Below, one piece after another: positions 27,507 to 35,584 of a stretch of DNA of 64,000 nucleotides (position 1 is its first letter; each line of letters begins with the position of its first letter). The notes under the pieces are model-generated. The model worked only from the letters and a program-made list of their open reading frames with translations, did no database searches and was not told the DNA's origin. Source of the DNA: Dechloromonas agitata is5 (GTDB lineage Bacteria; Pseudomonadota; Gammaproteobacteria; Burkholderiales; Rhodocyclaceae); assembly GCF_000519045.1 (NCBI RefSeq), contig NZ_KI912532.1, forward strand, positions 3,525,867 to 3,589,866, written 5' to 3'. The position numbers and the translations under genes are program-made.

Positions 27507-28112
27507 TTAATTCCGCTCGCCGTGCATGTATTCGACGAGGCGGATGGCCTGCTGCTCCATCTCGACGATGAATCCATCCACCAGCGCACGGAAGTGCCGC
27601 CAGAAAATCAAGCTCGGGATAGCGATGAAAATGCCAAAGCCGGTGTTGTACAGGGCGATGGAAATACCGTGTGCCAGTTGCTGCGGATTACCGGTACCGG
27701 GCGCCTGCGAACCGAAGATCTCGATCATCCCGACGACGGTCCCGAACAGGCCCATCAGCGGGCTGATCGATGCGATGGTGCCGAGCGTTGTCAGGTAGCG
27801 GTTCAGTTCATGGGAAACAGCGTTGCCGCACTCCTCGATCGACTCCTTCATGATTTCACGCGATGCATTGACGTTGCGCAGACCGGAGGACAGGACGCGA
27901 CCGAGCGGTGAATGACGTTCGAGCTCCTCGAGCAGCTTCCCGTTGTCAGCGCCACGCTTGAATTCGCCGACGGCGCGCTGCAACAGGCCGGCCGGCACCA
28001 CCTTGCTGCGGCGCAGGGCAACCAGACGCTCGATGATTAGGGCAACGGAGATGACGGAAGCCAGCAACAACGGCCAGATCGGCCAACCGGCCGCCTTTAC
28101 GATTTCAATCAC
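27507..28112 (-). CDS. exbB: MotA/TolQ/ExbB proton channel family protein
   Basis: The 201-residue inner-membrane protein has three membrane helices (about residues 12-30, 105-130 and 150-172). The MotA/TolQ/ExbB signature is seen in LTTLGTIASISPLMGLFGTV and ISIALYNTGFGIFIAIPSLI. It forms the motor with ExbD. It is the first gene of the exbB-exbD-lpxK-Trm112-kdsB run and its promoter must lie in the 28.1-28.4 kb gap shared with xseA. Confidence 0.93.
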   Translation of the reverse strand: MIEIVKAAGWPIWPLLLASVISVALIIERLVALRRSKVVPAGLLQRAVGEFKRGADNGKLLEELERHSPLGRVLSSGLRNVNASREIMKESIEECGNAVSHELNRYLTTLGTIASISPLMGLFGTVVGMIEIFGSQAPGTGNPQQLAHGISIALYNTGFGIFIAIPSLIFWRHFRALVDGFIVEMEQQAIRLVEYMHGERN

Positions 28113-28202
28113 TTTGTGCGCATCCTTGGTGGAAATTTAGCCCGCAATTCTGCACCGCGCCCCGCCACAGGGCAAGCCACCAAATTCCGGGCTTCCGGCG
28201 GC

Positions 28203-28226
28203 TTATCCCCAAAAGCTGTGGATAAG
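28203..28226. repeat. inverted pair of DnaA-box-like 9-mers between exbB and xseA
   Basis: TTATCCCCA (28203-28211) and TGTGGATAA (28218-28226, the reverse complement of the consensus box TTATCCACA) face each other across 6 bases. The unit could also fold as a hairpin with one mismatch. The rest of the 284-bp divergent gap is AT-richer than the surroundings, with no gene that I can see. Confidence 0.5.
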
Positions 28227-28396
28227 TCTGTGAATCGCTTGTCATCAGATGCGCTAACTCCCAAGCAGCAAAGGAATTTCCCTACCCTGCCAAAAAACGA
28301 GGCACCTCGTTTAGATCATTAAAAATCAACCACTTATATAATTACCAAACTGTCAACCGTGGCGCACCGAAAAGCGCACCGGGTTACAATCCGGCA

Positions 28397-29743
28397 ATGT
28401 CTCCACCGCCCCCACCGAATGCCGTCCTCAGCGTATCCAGCCTGAACCGCCTGGTGCGTGACTGCCTGGAATCCGCTTTCCCGCTGACCTGGATCGGCGG
28501 CGAGATATCCAACCTGACCTACGCCACCTCCGGCCACGTCTATTTCTCGCTCAAGGACAGCAGTGCCCAGGTGCGCTGCGTGATGTGGCGCAGCCGGGCC
28601 CAATTGCTCGGCTGGCGGCTGGAAAACGGCCAGAAGATCGAAGCCCGGGCACTGGTTTCCTTTTATGAGCCGCGCGGCGAGTTCCAGCTCAATGTCGAGG
28701 CGATTCGCCGGGCCGGCCAGGGCGACCTGTTCGAACGCTTTCTCAGGCTCAAGGCGCAGCTCGAAGCCGAAGGCCTGTTTGCCGCCGAAGTCAAGCGACC
28801 GCTACCTGAATTTCCGCGCCATGTTGCCATTGTCAGCAGCCTGCAGGCCGCCGCCCTGCGCGACGTGCTGACCACGCTGCACCGGCGGGCTCCGCACCTG
28901 CGCCTCAGCATCTTCCCGACCGCGGTCCAAGGCGACGGTGCAGCCAACCGGATCGCCGAGGCGCTTGGCCAGGCAAGTGTGAGCGGGTGTGACGCCATCA
29001 TCCTGTGCCGGGGCGGTGGCAGCATCGAGGATCTGTGGTCGTTCAACGAGGAGTGCGTCGCCCGCGCCATTCGCGCCTCGGCCATTCCGGTCATTGCCGG
29101 CGTCGGCCACGAAACCGATTTCACCATCGCCGATTTTGCCGCCGACCTGCGCGCCCCGACGCCGACCGCCGCGGCCGAACTGGTCAGCCCCGACCGCGAC
29201 AGCCTGGTCGACCGACTCGATCGCCTGCACGAACAGTTGCAACGGCGCAGCGAGCGCGCCCTGGCCGACCGCCTGCAGCGCCTTGACTGGCTGGGCACCC
29301 GCCTGATCCATCCGGCCGAAAGACTGCGCCAGCGTCAGCAGGAGGTGACTGCTCTCGGCCTGCAACTGCAACGCGCCCTGCGGGCCAAGCGCGACCGCGC
29401 ACAACTGCTCGCCAACGCCCTCCAGCAGCGGCAAATGGCGGCTCGCCCCCGGCTCGACCGGCTGGCCAGCCGGCTGGAACACGCGGCTTACCGGCTGGGC
29501 AAGGAAACCGCCGGGCAAATTTCTGCCTGCAACGGGAAACTAAATGCCCTGGTCGGCGGTCTCAAGCAACTTGACCCACATGCCGTGCTACAACGCGGCT
29601 ACGCACTGGTCATCGGCCCTGATGGACGTGCCGTGCGTGATGCTGCGGCACTGCACCCGGGCGACGATCTGGCCGTGAGTTTCCACCGGGGTTCGGCGAC
29701 GGCCACCGTCAGGCAAGTTGTCGCCCCGCCGGAAGCTGACTAG
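28397..29743 (+). CDS. xseA: exodeoxyribonuclease VII large subunit
   Basis: The 448-residue subunit of the single-strand DNA exonuclease has an N-terminal OB-fold ([40 protein letters not shown]), the catalytic region ([70 protein letters not shown]), and a long Arg/Gln-rich coiled coil at about 265-380. The small subunit xseB is not in this window. The start ATG at 28397 gives a normal N-terminus. Confidence 0.97.
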   Translation: MSPPPPPNAVLSVSSLNRLVRDCLESAFPLTWIGGEISNLTYATSGHVYFSLKDSSAQVRCVMWRSRAQLLGWRLENGQKIEARALVSFYEPRGEFQLNVEAIRRAGQGDLFERFLRLKAQLEAEGLFAAEVKRPLPEFPRHVAIVSSLQAAALRDVLTTLHRRAPHLRLSIFPTAVQGDGAANRIAEALGQASVSGCDAIILCRGGGSIEDLWSFNEECVARAIRASAIPVIAGVGHETDFTIADFAADLRAPTPTAAAELVSPDRDSLVDRLDRLHEQLQRRSERALADRLQRLDWLGTRLIHPAERLRQRQQEVTALGLQLQRALRAKRDRAQLLANALQQRQMAARPRLDRLASRLEHAAYRLGKETAGQISACNGKLNALVGGLKQLDPHAVLQRGYALVIGPDGRAVRDAAALHPGDDLAVSFHRGSATATVRQVVAPPEAD

Positions 29744-29781
29744 AATTTTCGTTTCACCCCTCAAATACAACGGAGAAAACA

Positions 29782-30366
29782 ATGGAACATCAACTGCCCC
29801 AACTGCCGTACGCCAAGGACGCGCTTGCCCCGCACATGTCGGCCGAGACCTTCGACTATCACTACAGCAAGCATCACCAGGCCTACGTCACCAACCTGAA
29901 CAACCTGATCAAGGGCACCGAGTACGAGAACCTCGACCTCGAAGCCATCGTCAAGAAGGCCCCGGCCGGCGGCGTTTATAACAACGCAGCCCAGGTCTGG
30001 AACCACACCTTCTTCTGGAACTGCATGAAGCCGAACGGTGGCGGTGCGCCGACTGGCGCCCTGGCGGCCGCCATCGACGCCAAGTGGGGTTCCTTCGACG
30101 CCTTCAAGACCGCCTTCCAGACCTCCGCCGTCGGCAACTTCGGTTCCGGCTGGACCTGGCTGGTCAAGAAGGCCGACGGCACGGTCGACATCGTCAACAT
30201 GGGCGCCGCCGGCACCCCGCTAACCACCGGCGACAAGGCCCTGCTCTGCGTCGACGTCTGGGAACACGCCTACTACATCGACTACCGCAACCTGCGTCCG
30301 AAGTTCGTCGAGACCTTCCTGAACAACCTGGTCAACTGGTCCTTCGTCGAAGCCAACTTCGCCTGA
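29782..30366 (+). CDS. sodB: superoxide dismutase [Fe]
   Basis: The 194-residue cytosolic enzyme dismutates superoxide. Metal ligands are seen in [17 protein letters not shown] (His), NHTFFWNCM (His) and [15 protein letters not shown] (Asp and His). The Gln in [13 protein letters not shown] is the second-sphere residue typical of iron rather than manganese enzymes. CGGAGAAAACA precedes the ATG. It has its own strong terminator, so it is a single-gene unit. Confidence 0.97.
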   Translation: MEHQLPQLPYAKDALAPHMSAETFDYHYSKHHQAYVTNLNNLIKGTEYENLDLEAIVKKAPAGGVYNNAAQVWNHTFFWNCMKPNGGGAPTGALAAAIDAKWGSFDAFKTAFQTSAVGNFGSGWTWLVKKADGTVDIVNMGAAGTPLTTGDKALLCVDVWEHAYYIDYRNLRPKFVETFLNNLVNWSFVEANFA

Positions 30367-30405
30367 TCGTCAGTCAAGCCCACCGGGAACGAACCGGTTC
30401 CTGAC

Positions 30406-30441
30406 AACACTGGGGAGCCTCGCGCTCCCCAGTGTTTTTTT
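30406..30441 (+). terminator. rho-independent terminator after sodB
   Basis: The perfect 13-bp stem aacactggggagc / gctccccagtgtt with a 5-base loop is followed by seven or more T residues. Confidence 0.95.
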
Positions 30442-30554
30442 GCCCTCTTTTTTCCATCGTCCGGCCGGCTATGCCCCGTCTTTTGGACTAAACTGCCGGC
30501 CGCTGGATCACCGGCCTCACGCCCTCCCCACCCCCCATTTTGCAAAGGCCAACC

Positions 30555-31040
30555 ATGCCCCCCGTCCTCGATGTCGACGTCCTTCTCCTGTTTTCCACCG
30601 CCCTCGCCGCCAAACGGCGGCCGGCCGAATTAGTTGAAATCGTTGCAGCGCTCGATTTGGTCAACGGGAACATTCCCGGCGAGGAAAAACTCAGCGAAGC
30701 CTTTGCCCGGCTCGGCACGCGTGGCCTGCTGCAGGAAGCGGGCGGCGGGATAGCACTGACCCCGGCCGCCGAAAAGCTGATCGAAATCCTGCCCCGCAAG
30801 GGTGAACACGCCGAGCGCTTGTTTGAACTGAAGGGGTTGCTCGGAACGCATGCGACATCCGCCGATGGCCCGCTCATCAACCTGGCTCCGGAACAACTGC
30901 GCGCAGCCATCCTCGCCCATCGCGCCGCAGCCGCCGGACGCGCCAAGAATCTGCTGGTTCCCAAGCCCAAGCCGGAAAGCACCCAGGCCCGCCCCGGCCA
31001 GCGTCAGCGCAAACCGATGCCGAAAGCACGCCAGCGATGA
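30555..31040 (+). CDS. hypothetical protein upstream of an ABC-F ATPase
   Basis: The 161-residue soluble protein is not one I recognise. The first 95 residues are helical and may form a winged-helix-like unit (LSEAFARLGTRGLLQEAGGG followed by LTPAAEKLIEIL). The C-terminal 45 residues are basic and Pro-rich (KPKPESTQARPGQRQRKPMP), which suggests nucleic-acid or ribosome contact. I start at ATG 30555 after AAAGG; a TTG at 30540 is the only longer start. It overlaps the ABC-F gene by 4 bp, so the two are made together. Confidence 0.7.
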   Translation: MPPVLDVDVLLLFSTALAAKRRPAELVEIVAALDLVNGNIPGEEKLSEAFARLGTRGLLQEAGGGIALTPAAEKLIEILPRKGEHAERLFELKGLLGTHATSADGPLINLAPEQLRAAILAHRAAAAGRAKNLLVPKPKPESTQARPGQRQRKPMPKARQR

Positions 31041-32701
31041 TCATCCTGAAGAACGTCACGCTGCGCCGCAGTTCGAAAATCCTGCTCGACAAGGCGTCCG
31101 TCACCATCAACCCGGGCGAGAAGGTCGGCCTGGTCGGGCGCAACGGCGCTGGCAAATCGACACTCTTCGCGTTGCTCAACGGCACCCTGCACGAAGACGG
31201 CGGCGACTATTCGATCCCGAAGCAGTGGCGCATGGGCCAGGTGGCGCAGGACATGCCGGAGACCGAGCAAAGCGCGACCGATTTCGTCATCGACGGCGAC
31301 ACGCCGCTGCTCGCTGCCCGCAACGAGGTGAAGGCCGCCGAGGAAAGCGACGACGGCATGCGCATGGCCGAAGCCTACATGGCGCTCAACGATGCCGGCG
31401 AGCACGACGCCGAAGCCCGCGCCCAGGCCCTGATCCTCGGCCTCGGCTTCAAGGTGTCGGAACTGCACAACCCGGTCAACAGCTTCTCCGGTGGCTGGCG
31501 CATGCGCCTGCAACTGGCGCGCGCCCTGATGTGCCCGTCCGACATCCTGCTGCTCGACGAGCCGACCAACCACCTTGACATGGACGCCCTCGTCTGGCTC
31601 GAAGCCTGGCTAAAGCGCTACCAAGGCACCTTGGTCATGATCAGCCACGACCGCGAGTTCCTCGATGCCATAACCGGCGTCACGCTGCACATCGACAACG
31701 CCAAGCTGGTGCGCTATGGCGGCAATTACAGCAAGTTCGAGGACATGCGCGCCGAGCAGATCGTGCTGCAGCAAGCCACCGCCGCCCGCCAGGCCGAGAA
31801 GATCGCCCACCTGCAGTCCTTCATCAACCGCTTCAAGGCCAAGGCCAGCAAGGCCAAGCAGGCGCAGAGCCGGGTCAAGGCACTGGAGCGCATGGAAAAG
31901 ATCGCGCCGGTGCTGGCCGATGCCGAATTCAGCTTCGAGTTCCAGGAGCCGCAAAACCTGCCCAACCCGATGCTGTCGATGGTCGATACCGCCATCGGCT
32001 ATCCACCGCCGGACGATGCACCGGCCGGCACGCCGCCGACCGTCATCGTGCGCGGTATCAACCGCTCGGTGATGGCCGGCCAGCGTATCGGCATCCTCGG
32101 CGCCAACGGCCAGGGCAAGTCGACGCTGGTCAAGACCATCGCCCAGGCGCTGCAACCGCTGGGTGGTGAAGTCACTGTGGGCAAGGGCCTGAACATCGGA
32201 TATTTCGCGCAGCAGGAACTCGACGTGCTGCGCCCGCAGGACACGCCGCTCGAACACATGACCCGCCTCGCCAAGGAAGCGCTGGCCGCCGGCATCCGCA
32301 ACCTGCCGGGGCGCGAGCAGGAACTCCGCAACTTCCTCGGCACCTTCAATTTCAGCGGCGACATGGTCAAGCAGGCGGTCGGCACCATGAGCGGCGGCGA
32401 AAAAGCCCGGCTGGTGCTGTGCATGCTGGTCTGGCAGCGCCCCAACCTGCTGCTGCTCGACGAACCGACCAACCACCTCGACCTCGCCACCCGCGAAGCA
32501 CTCAGCGTCGCCCTCAACGAGTTCGAAGGCACGGTGATGCTGGTCAGCCACGACCGCGCCCTGCTCCGCTCGGTGTGCGACGAGTTCTGGCTGGTGTCGC
32601 GCGGCGGCGTCGGCCCCTTCGACGGCGATCTCGACGACTACCAGCGCTACTTGCTGGAAGAAGCGAAGCGCTCGCGCGAAACCGCAACAGCGGGAGCTTG
32701 A
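31037..32701 (+). CDS. ABC-F family ATPase (YheS-like)
   Basis: The 554-residue protein has two ATP-binding cassettes and no membrane segment, the mark of the ABC-F ribosome-associated group. Cassette 1 has GRNGAGKST and SFSGGWRMRLQLARAL then LLLDEPTNHLDMDAL. The basic interdomain linker follows (FINRFKAKASKAKQAQSRVK). Cassette 2 has GANGQGKST, TMSGGEKARLVLCML and LLLDEPTNHLDLATR. It lacks the extra C-terminal coiled coil of E. coli YheS (637 residues). A role in rescuing stalled translation is likely from family knowledge, not antibiotic resistance specifically. Confidence 0.93.
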   Translation: MIILKNVTLRRSSKILLDKASVTINPGEKVGLVGRNGAGKSTLFALLNGTLHEDGGDYSIPKQWRMGQVAQDMPETEQSATDFVIDGDTPLLAARNEVKAAEESDDGMRMAEAYMALNDAGEHDAEARAQALILGLGFKVSELHNPVNSFSGGWRMRLQLARALMCPSDILLLDEPTNHLDMDALVWLEAWLKRYQGTLVMISHDREFLDAITGVTLHIDNAKLVRYGGNYSKFEDMRAEQIVLQQATAARQAEKIAHLQSFINRFKAKASKAKQAQSRVKALERMEKIAPVLADAEFSFEFQEPQNLPNPMLSMVDTAIGYPPPDDAPAGTPPTVIVRGINRSVMAGQRIGILGANGQGKSTLVKTIAQALQPLGGEVTVGKGLNIGYFAQQELDVLRPQDTPLEHMTRLAKEALAAGIRNLPGREQELRNFLGTFNFSGDMVKQAVGTMSGGEKARLVLCMLVWQRPNLLLLDEPTNHLDLATREALSVALNEFEGTVMLVSHDRALLRSVCDEFWLVSRGGVGPFDGDLDDYQRYLLEEAKRSRETATAGA

Positions 32702-32884
32702 ACGACCGCCGATACGTCACGCCGGGGCACGACCGTTCAGTTTCCGGAGCGGCAGATTCGCGCGAATTCCGAGATTTTGGCGATTCAGGGCAGACCGGTC
32801 ACCATATTTGATATGATTGGCGACCCGTCAGAATATCCAGCTGACCTCGAAAACCAAGGCCAACGGCAGGTAGATCATTCAGTC

Positions 32885-33304
32885 ATGCTCATTCAACTGA
32901 TTTACGTCAGTTCGGCAAAACAGGAATTGTCCGATGCCGAACTGGACAAGATTCTCGAATCATCCTCCCACCACAACGCGGGGCAGCAGGTGACGGGGAT
33001 GCTGCTGTATTCCTTTGGCAACTTCATGCAGGTGCTCGAAGGTCCGGCCGAGGCAGTCGATGCGGCCTACAACCGGATTTGCGCCGATCCACGCCACCAT
33101 CACATTTTCCTGCTCTCACGGGAGGAGATCAGTGAACGACATTTCGAAAAATGGCATATGGGATTTCATCGGGTTACCCGCCTGGACGCCGATGCGCACC
33201 CGGCTTTTGCCCCGCTCTTCGCCAATGGTTTCAACGCCGAACAGCTGGGTGCCAAGGCCGGGCAGGCCATGGAATTGCTAACACTGTTCCGCGACAACAA
33301 CTGA
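32885..33304 (+). CDS. stand-alone BLUF-domain blue-light sensor
   Basis: The 139-residue cytosolic protein consists of a single FAD-binding BLUF domain plus a helical tail. The photoactive residues known from AppA (Tyr21, Asn45, Gln63, Trp104, Met106) are all present at Tyr7, Asn31, Gln49, Trp90 and Met92, with constant spacing. No output domain is attached, so it must signal by protein contact. I choose ATG 32885, which gives the normal N-terminus MLIQLIYVSSA; an in-frame ATG at 32777 adds 36 residues with no match. It stands alone, ending at a terminator shared with convergent ubiC. Confidence 0.93.
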   Translation: MLIQLIYVSSAKQELSDAELDKILESSSHHNAGQQVTGMLLYSFGNFMQVLEGPAEAVDAAYNRICADPRHHHIFLLSREEISERHFEKWHMGFHRVTRLDADAHPAFAPLFANGFNAEQLGAKAGQAMELLTLFRDNN

Positions 33305-33327
33305 TGGCAAGGTAGCCCAGCCAGCTG

Positions 33328-33353
33328 AAACCTCGCCCCGGCGAGGTTTTTTC
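33328..33353. terminator. rho-independent terminator between BLUF gene and ubiC
   Basis: The stem aaacctcgc / gcgaggttt with loop CCCG is followed by TTTTTTC on the plus strand. It overlaps the last bases of the ubiC region, and an A-rich left arm may let it work for ubiC as well. Confidence 0.85.
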
Positions 33354-33882
33354 ATTTCAGGCGCAGGATATCCGGCAGAAAAACCTCGGTAACCAGCACT
33401 TGCTGGCCACCGAGACGATGCTGCGAGCGCCGTGCCCACAGGCTGGGTCCGACCGGCGTCAGGCGGGCTGCGCGGCGGTAGAGCGGATGACGGGCATCCA
33501 GGCGCAGGAACTCGATGGTGCCGCGCCGGAAGCCGGGGTAGGCGAAGAGCAGCGAGCCCAGCGAGCGGCTGCCGAGACGCGCCATCCAGCGGGTCAGGCG
33601 ACCCTTGCCGGAGGCTGCCAGCGTGGTATGGGCAAAGATCACCGGCCGGCCATCGCATTCGAGGGCAACTTCGCGTACCCAGGCCAGACCATGCGCCACG
33701 CCGCCCTCGACCGCCTCGTCGGCCAGCGCCATCCCCTTGCCGAAGCGCAACAGGCGTACGCGGAAAACCTGGCAGTTCCGCTGGCAACGGGCGGTCAGCG
33801 AATCCGGCTCGGTCAGCCAGGTGCGCAGATACGGATCATCGGCCCACGCGGGCAGGCGGGATCGCCACTTGCTGCGTTTCAT
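33352..33882 (-). CDS. ubiC: chorismate--pyruvate lyase
   Basis: The 176-residue cytosolic enzyme converts chorismate to 4-hydroxybenzoate for ubiquinone. Family features are WLTEPDSLTARCQRNCQVFR near the N-terminus, the ALADEAVEG and VREVALECDGRPVIFAHTTL blocks, and RGTIEFLRLDARHPLYRRA with its active-site Arg, followed by LWARRSQHRLGGQQVLVTEV. The length is slightly above that of E. coli UbiC (165). ubiA is not adjacent. The gene is convergent with the BLUF gene. Confidence 0.9.
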   Translation of the reverse strand: MKRSKWRSRLPAWADDPYLRTWLTEPDSLTARCQRNCQVFRVRLLRFGKGMALADEAVEGGVAHGLAWVREVALECDGRPVIFAHTTLAASGKGRLTRWMARLGSRSLGSLLFAYPGFRRGTIEFLRLDARHPLYRRAARLTPVGPSLWARRSQHRLGGQQVLVTEVFLPDILRLK

Positions 33883-33957
33883 GCGCCCGGCAAGGTCGGT
33901 TGAATCGGTGGGCAGAGGCTGCCGCTCATGGCCGCCCGAAAGCTGTGGAAGACACCC

Positions 33958-34401
33958 TCATTGCGGACGCGGCGCCCGGTCGATGCCGCGGATCTTCGTG
34001 CCTGGCCTGATACCGCGCTGGGCGAACCAGCCAATATTCATCTCCAGCGCATAGCGGGCCGGGCGGCGAGCACAATGGTTGTCCTCGGTCTGCGGCTGCA
34101 TGTCTTCGATATTGATGATGGCTCCCTCGGCATCCATGAAGGCGACCGACAGCGGCAGCAGCGTATTGCGCATCCACATGCAGTGGGTGTTCTCGTGGTT
34201 GAAGACGAAGAGCATGCCATGCTGCTGCGGCATGGCCTTGCGGTTCATCAGGCCAAGCTGGCGGTGCTGGTCGTTGGCGGCCACCTCCGCCTCGATGCGG
34301 TGGAAGCCGGCACTCAATTCGAGCATCGGCATGACGCCTTGCGCCTGGGCGCCGCCGCTCAGGGCCAGGGCGGCGAGCGCGGCAATCGTGCTTTTCTTCA
34401 T
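33958..34401 (-). CDS. DUF192-family secreted protein
   Basis: The 147-residue protein has a Sec signal peptide (MKKSTIAALAALALSGGAQA) and a DUF192 domain: EVAANDQHRQLGLMNRKAMP, GMLFVFNHENTHCMWMRNTL, PLSVAFMDAEGAIINIEDM and the C-terminal YALEMNIGWFAQRGIRPG. The family is widespread and its biochemical role is unknown. I start at ATG 34401, which overlaps the rluE stop by 4 bp. The frame stays open further upstream only as a shadow of rluE. Confidence 0.88.
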   Translation of the reverse strand: MKKSTIAALAALALSGGAQAQGVMPMLELSAGFHRIEAEVAANDQHRQLGLMNRKAMPQQHGMLFVFNHENTHCMWMRNTLLPLSVAFMDAEGAIINIEDMQPQTEDNHCARRPARYALEMNIGWFAQRGIRPGTKIRGIDRAPRPQ

Positions 34402-34970
34402 GCGATCTTTCCTTGCAAATCCCGATAGCTGCCTTCGATCTGACGCCATTCGCCGAGCGCCAGGCCATCCAGCGTCGCCGCCCCGATGGCAGCCCGAACC
34501 AGGCGCAGCGTAGGATACCCGATCGCGGCGGTCATTCGCCGCACCTGGCGGTTCTTGCCTTCGCGGATGCGGATTTCCAGCCACGTGGTAGGGATCGCTG
34601 CCCGGTAGCGGATCGGCGGATCGCGCTGCCAGAGCCCGGGCGGCTCGTCGATGCGGCGCACCCGGGCTGGCAGGGCGGTGAAATCGGCCAGGCGGATGCC
34701 GGCCCGCAGCTTGTCCAATGCTGCCTCGTCGGGCATGCCCTCGACTTGCGCCCAGTAGGTTTTTTCCAGTTTGTGCCGGGGATCGGCAATCCTCGCCTGC
34801 AGCTTGCCATCGTCGGTCAGGATCAGCAGGCCCTCGCTGTCGGCATCGAGCCGGCCGGCAACGTAGACGCCCTTGAGCGGGATGAAATCGCTCAGCGCCC
34901 GCCACTTGCCTTCCGGCGTGAACTGGCTGAGGACGCCATAGGGCTTGTTGAAGAGGACGATTTTGGACAC
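34398..34970 (-). CDS. rluE: 23S rRNA pseudouridine synthase, RluE type
   Basis: The 190-residue RsuA-family enzyme isomerises a uridine in 23S rRNA. It lacks the S4 domain found in RsuA, as RluE does, and starts directly with the catalytic domain (VLFNKPYGVLSQF). The active-site motif is VAGRLDADSEGLLILT, with the catalytic Asp at about residue 42. KTYWAQVEG and IREGKNRQVRRMTAAIGYPTLRL follow. It overlaps the DUF192 gene by 4 bp. Confidence 0.93.
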   Translation of the reverse strand: MSKIVLFNKPYGVLSQFTPEGKWRALSDFIPLKGVYVAGRLDADSEGLLILTDDGKLQARIADPRHKLEKTYWAQVEGMPDEAALDKLRAGIRLADFTALPARVRRIDEPPGLWQRDPPIRYRAAIPTTWLEIRIREGKNRQVRRMTAAIGYPTLRLVRAAIGAATLDGLALGEWRQIEGSYRDLQGKIA

Positions 34971-35073
34971 GGAAATTGACGACGACAGCAGCGAGGCTTG
35001 GATGCCCGCCCATTTTAACGGTTTCCCGGCAACGTCCCGGGATTTGCCCGGGATTCGGGCACCCGGAATGCCT

Positions 35074-35562
35074 TCAGCGCGCCATGCCGTTGAGTTCGCG
35101 CGGCAAGGTCAGCTCGCCCCGGGTGTGGAAACGGACGCTGCCAAACGCCGGCCCGGCCAGCTTGCCGCCCATCTCGTAGGCCAGCTGGCCGCGCAACTCG
35201 CCACCGACCATCGACAGGGCCTGGCGTGCAATGCCATAGATCGAAATGCTGACTGGTACGCTGACCACCGCTTCGCCAAACCGCGGCACGATACCGGCCG
35301 CATCGCTGACCCCGCTGGCAAAGCGCTTGCCTTCGACGTCCATTTCAACGAACACCCCGTTGTATTCGATTGGCGCATCGTTCGGATTCTGTACCCGCAA
35401 CTTGACCAGCATGCGCATTTCCAGCCCCTCGCCGGCCAAGGGTTCGAGGCCGACGAGATTGACCTGCACCGGCTCGCTGCGTTGCAGGCTGGCGCAGGCA
35501 CCAAGCAGCACGGTGGCACCGGCCAGGAGGACGAGGACTACACGCTGGATCAACTTGCCCAT
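35074..35562 (-). CDS. LEA type 2 (WHy domain) lipoprotein
   Basis: The 162-residue protein has a lipoprotein signal ending in the lipobox Leu-Gly-Ala-Cys (Cys23), so it should be anchored in an envelope membrane. The rest fits the LEA14/WHy beta-sandwich: VQVNLVGLEPLAGEGLEMRM, LRVQNPNDAPIEYNGVFVEM and VSVPVSISIYGIARQAL. The family is linked to desiccation and stress in plants; in bacteria its role is open. It follows nirN by 22 bp on the same strand and could share the nirJN transcript. Confidence 0.88.
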   Translation of the reverse strand: MGKLIQRVVLVLLAGATVLLGACASLQRSEPVQVNLVGLEPLAGEGLEMRMLVKLRVQNPNDAPIEYNGVFVEMDVEGKRFASGVSDAAGIVPRFGEAVVSVPVSISIYGIARQALSMVGGELRGQLAYEMGGKLAGPAFGSVRFHTRGELTLPRELNGMAR

Positions 35563-35584
35563 CCCGTTTCTCCCGGCAGACCAC

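Noticed and set aside
28203..28226. DnaA boxes as a replication origin
   Set aside because: There are only two boxes, with no AT-rich unwinding repeats and no dnaA, dnaN or rep gene nearby.
32777..32884. Longer BLUF start at ATG 32777
   Set aside because: The added 36 residues match nothing in the family, and ATG 32885 gives exact alignment with known BLUF N-termini.
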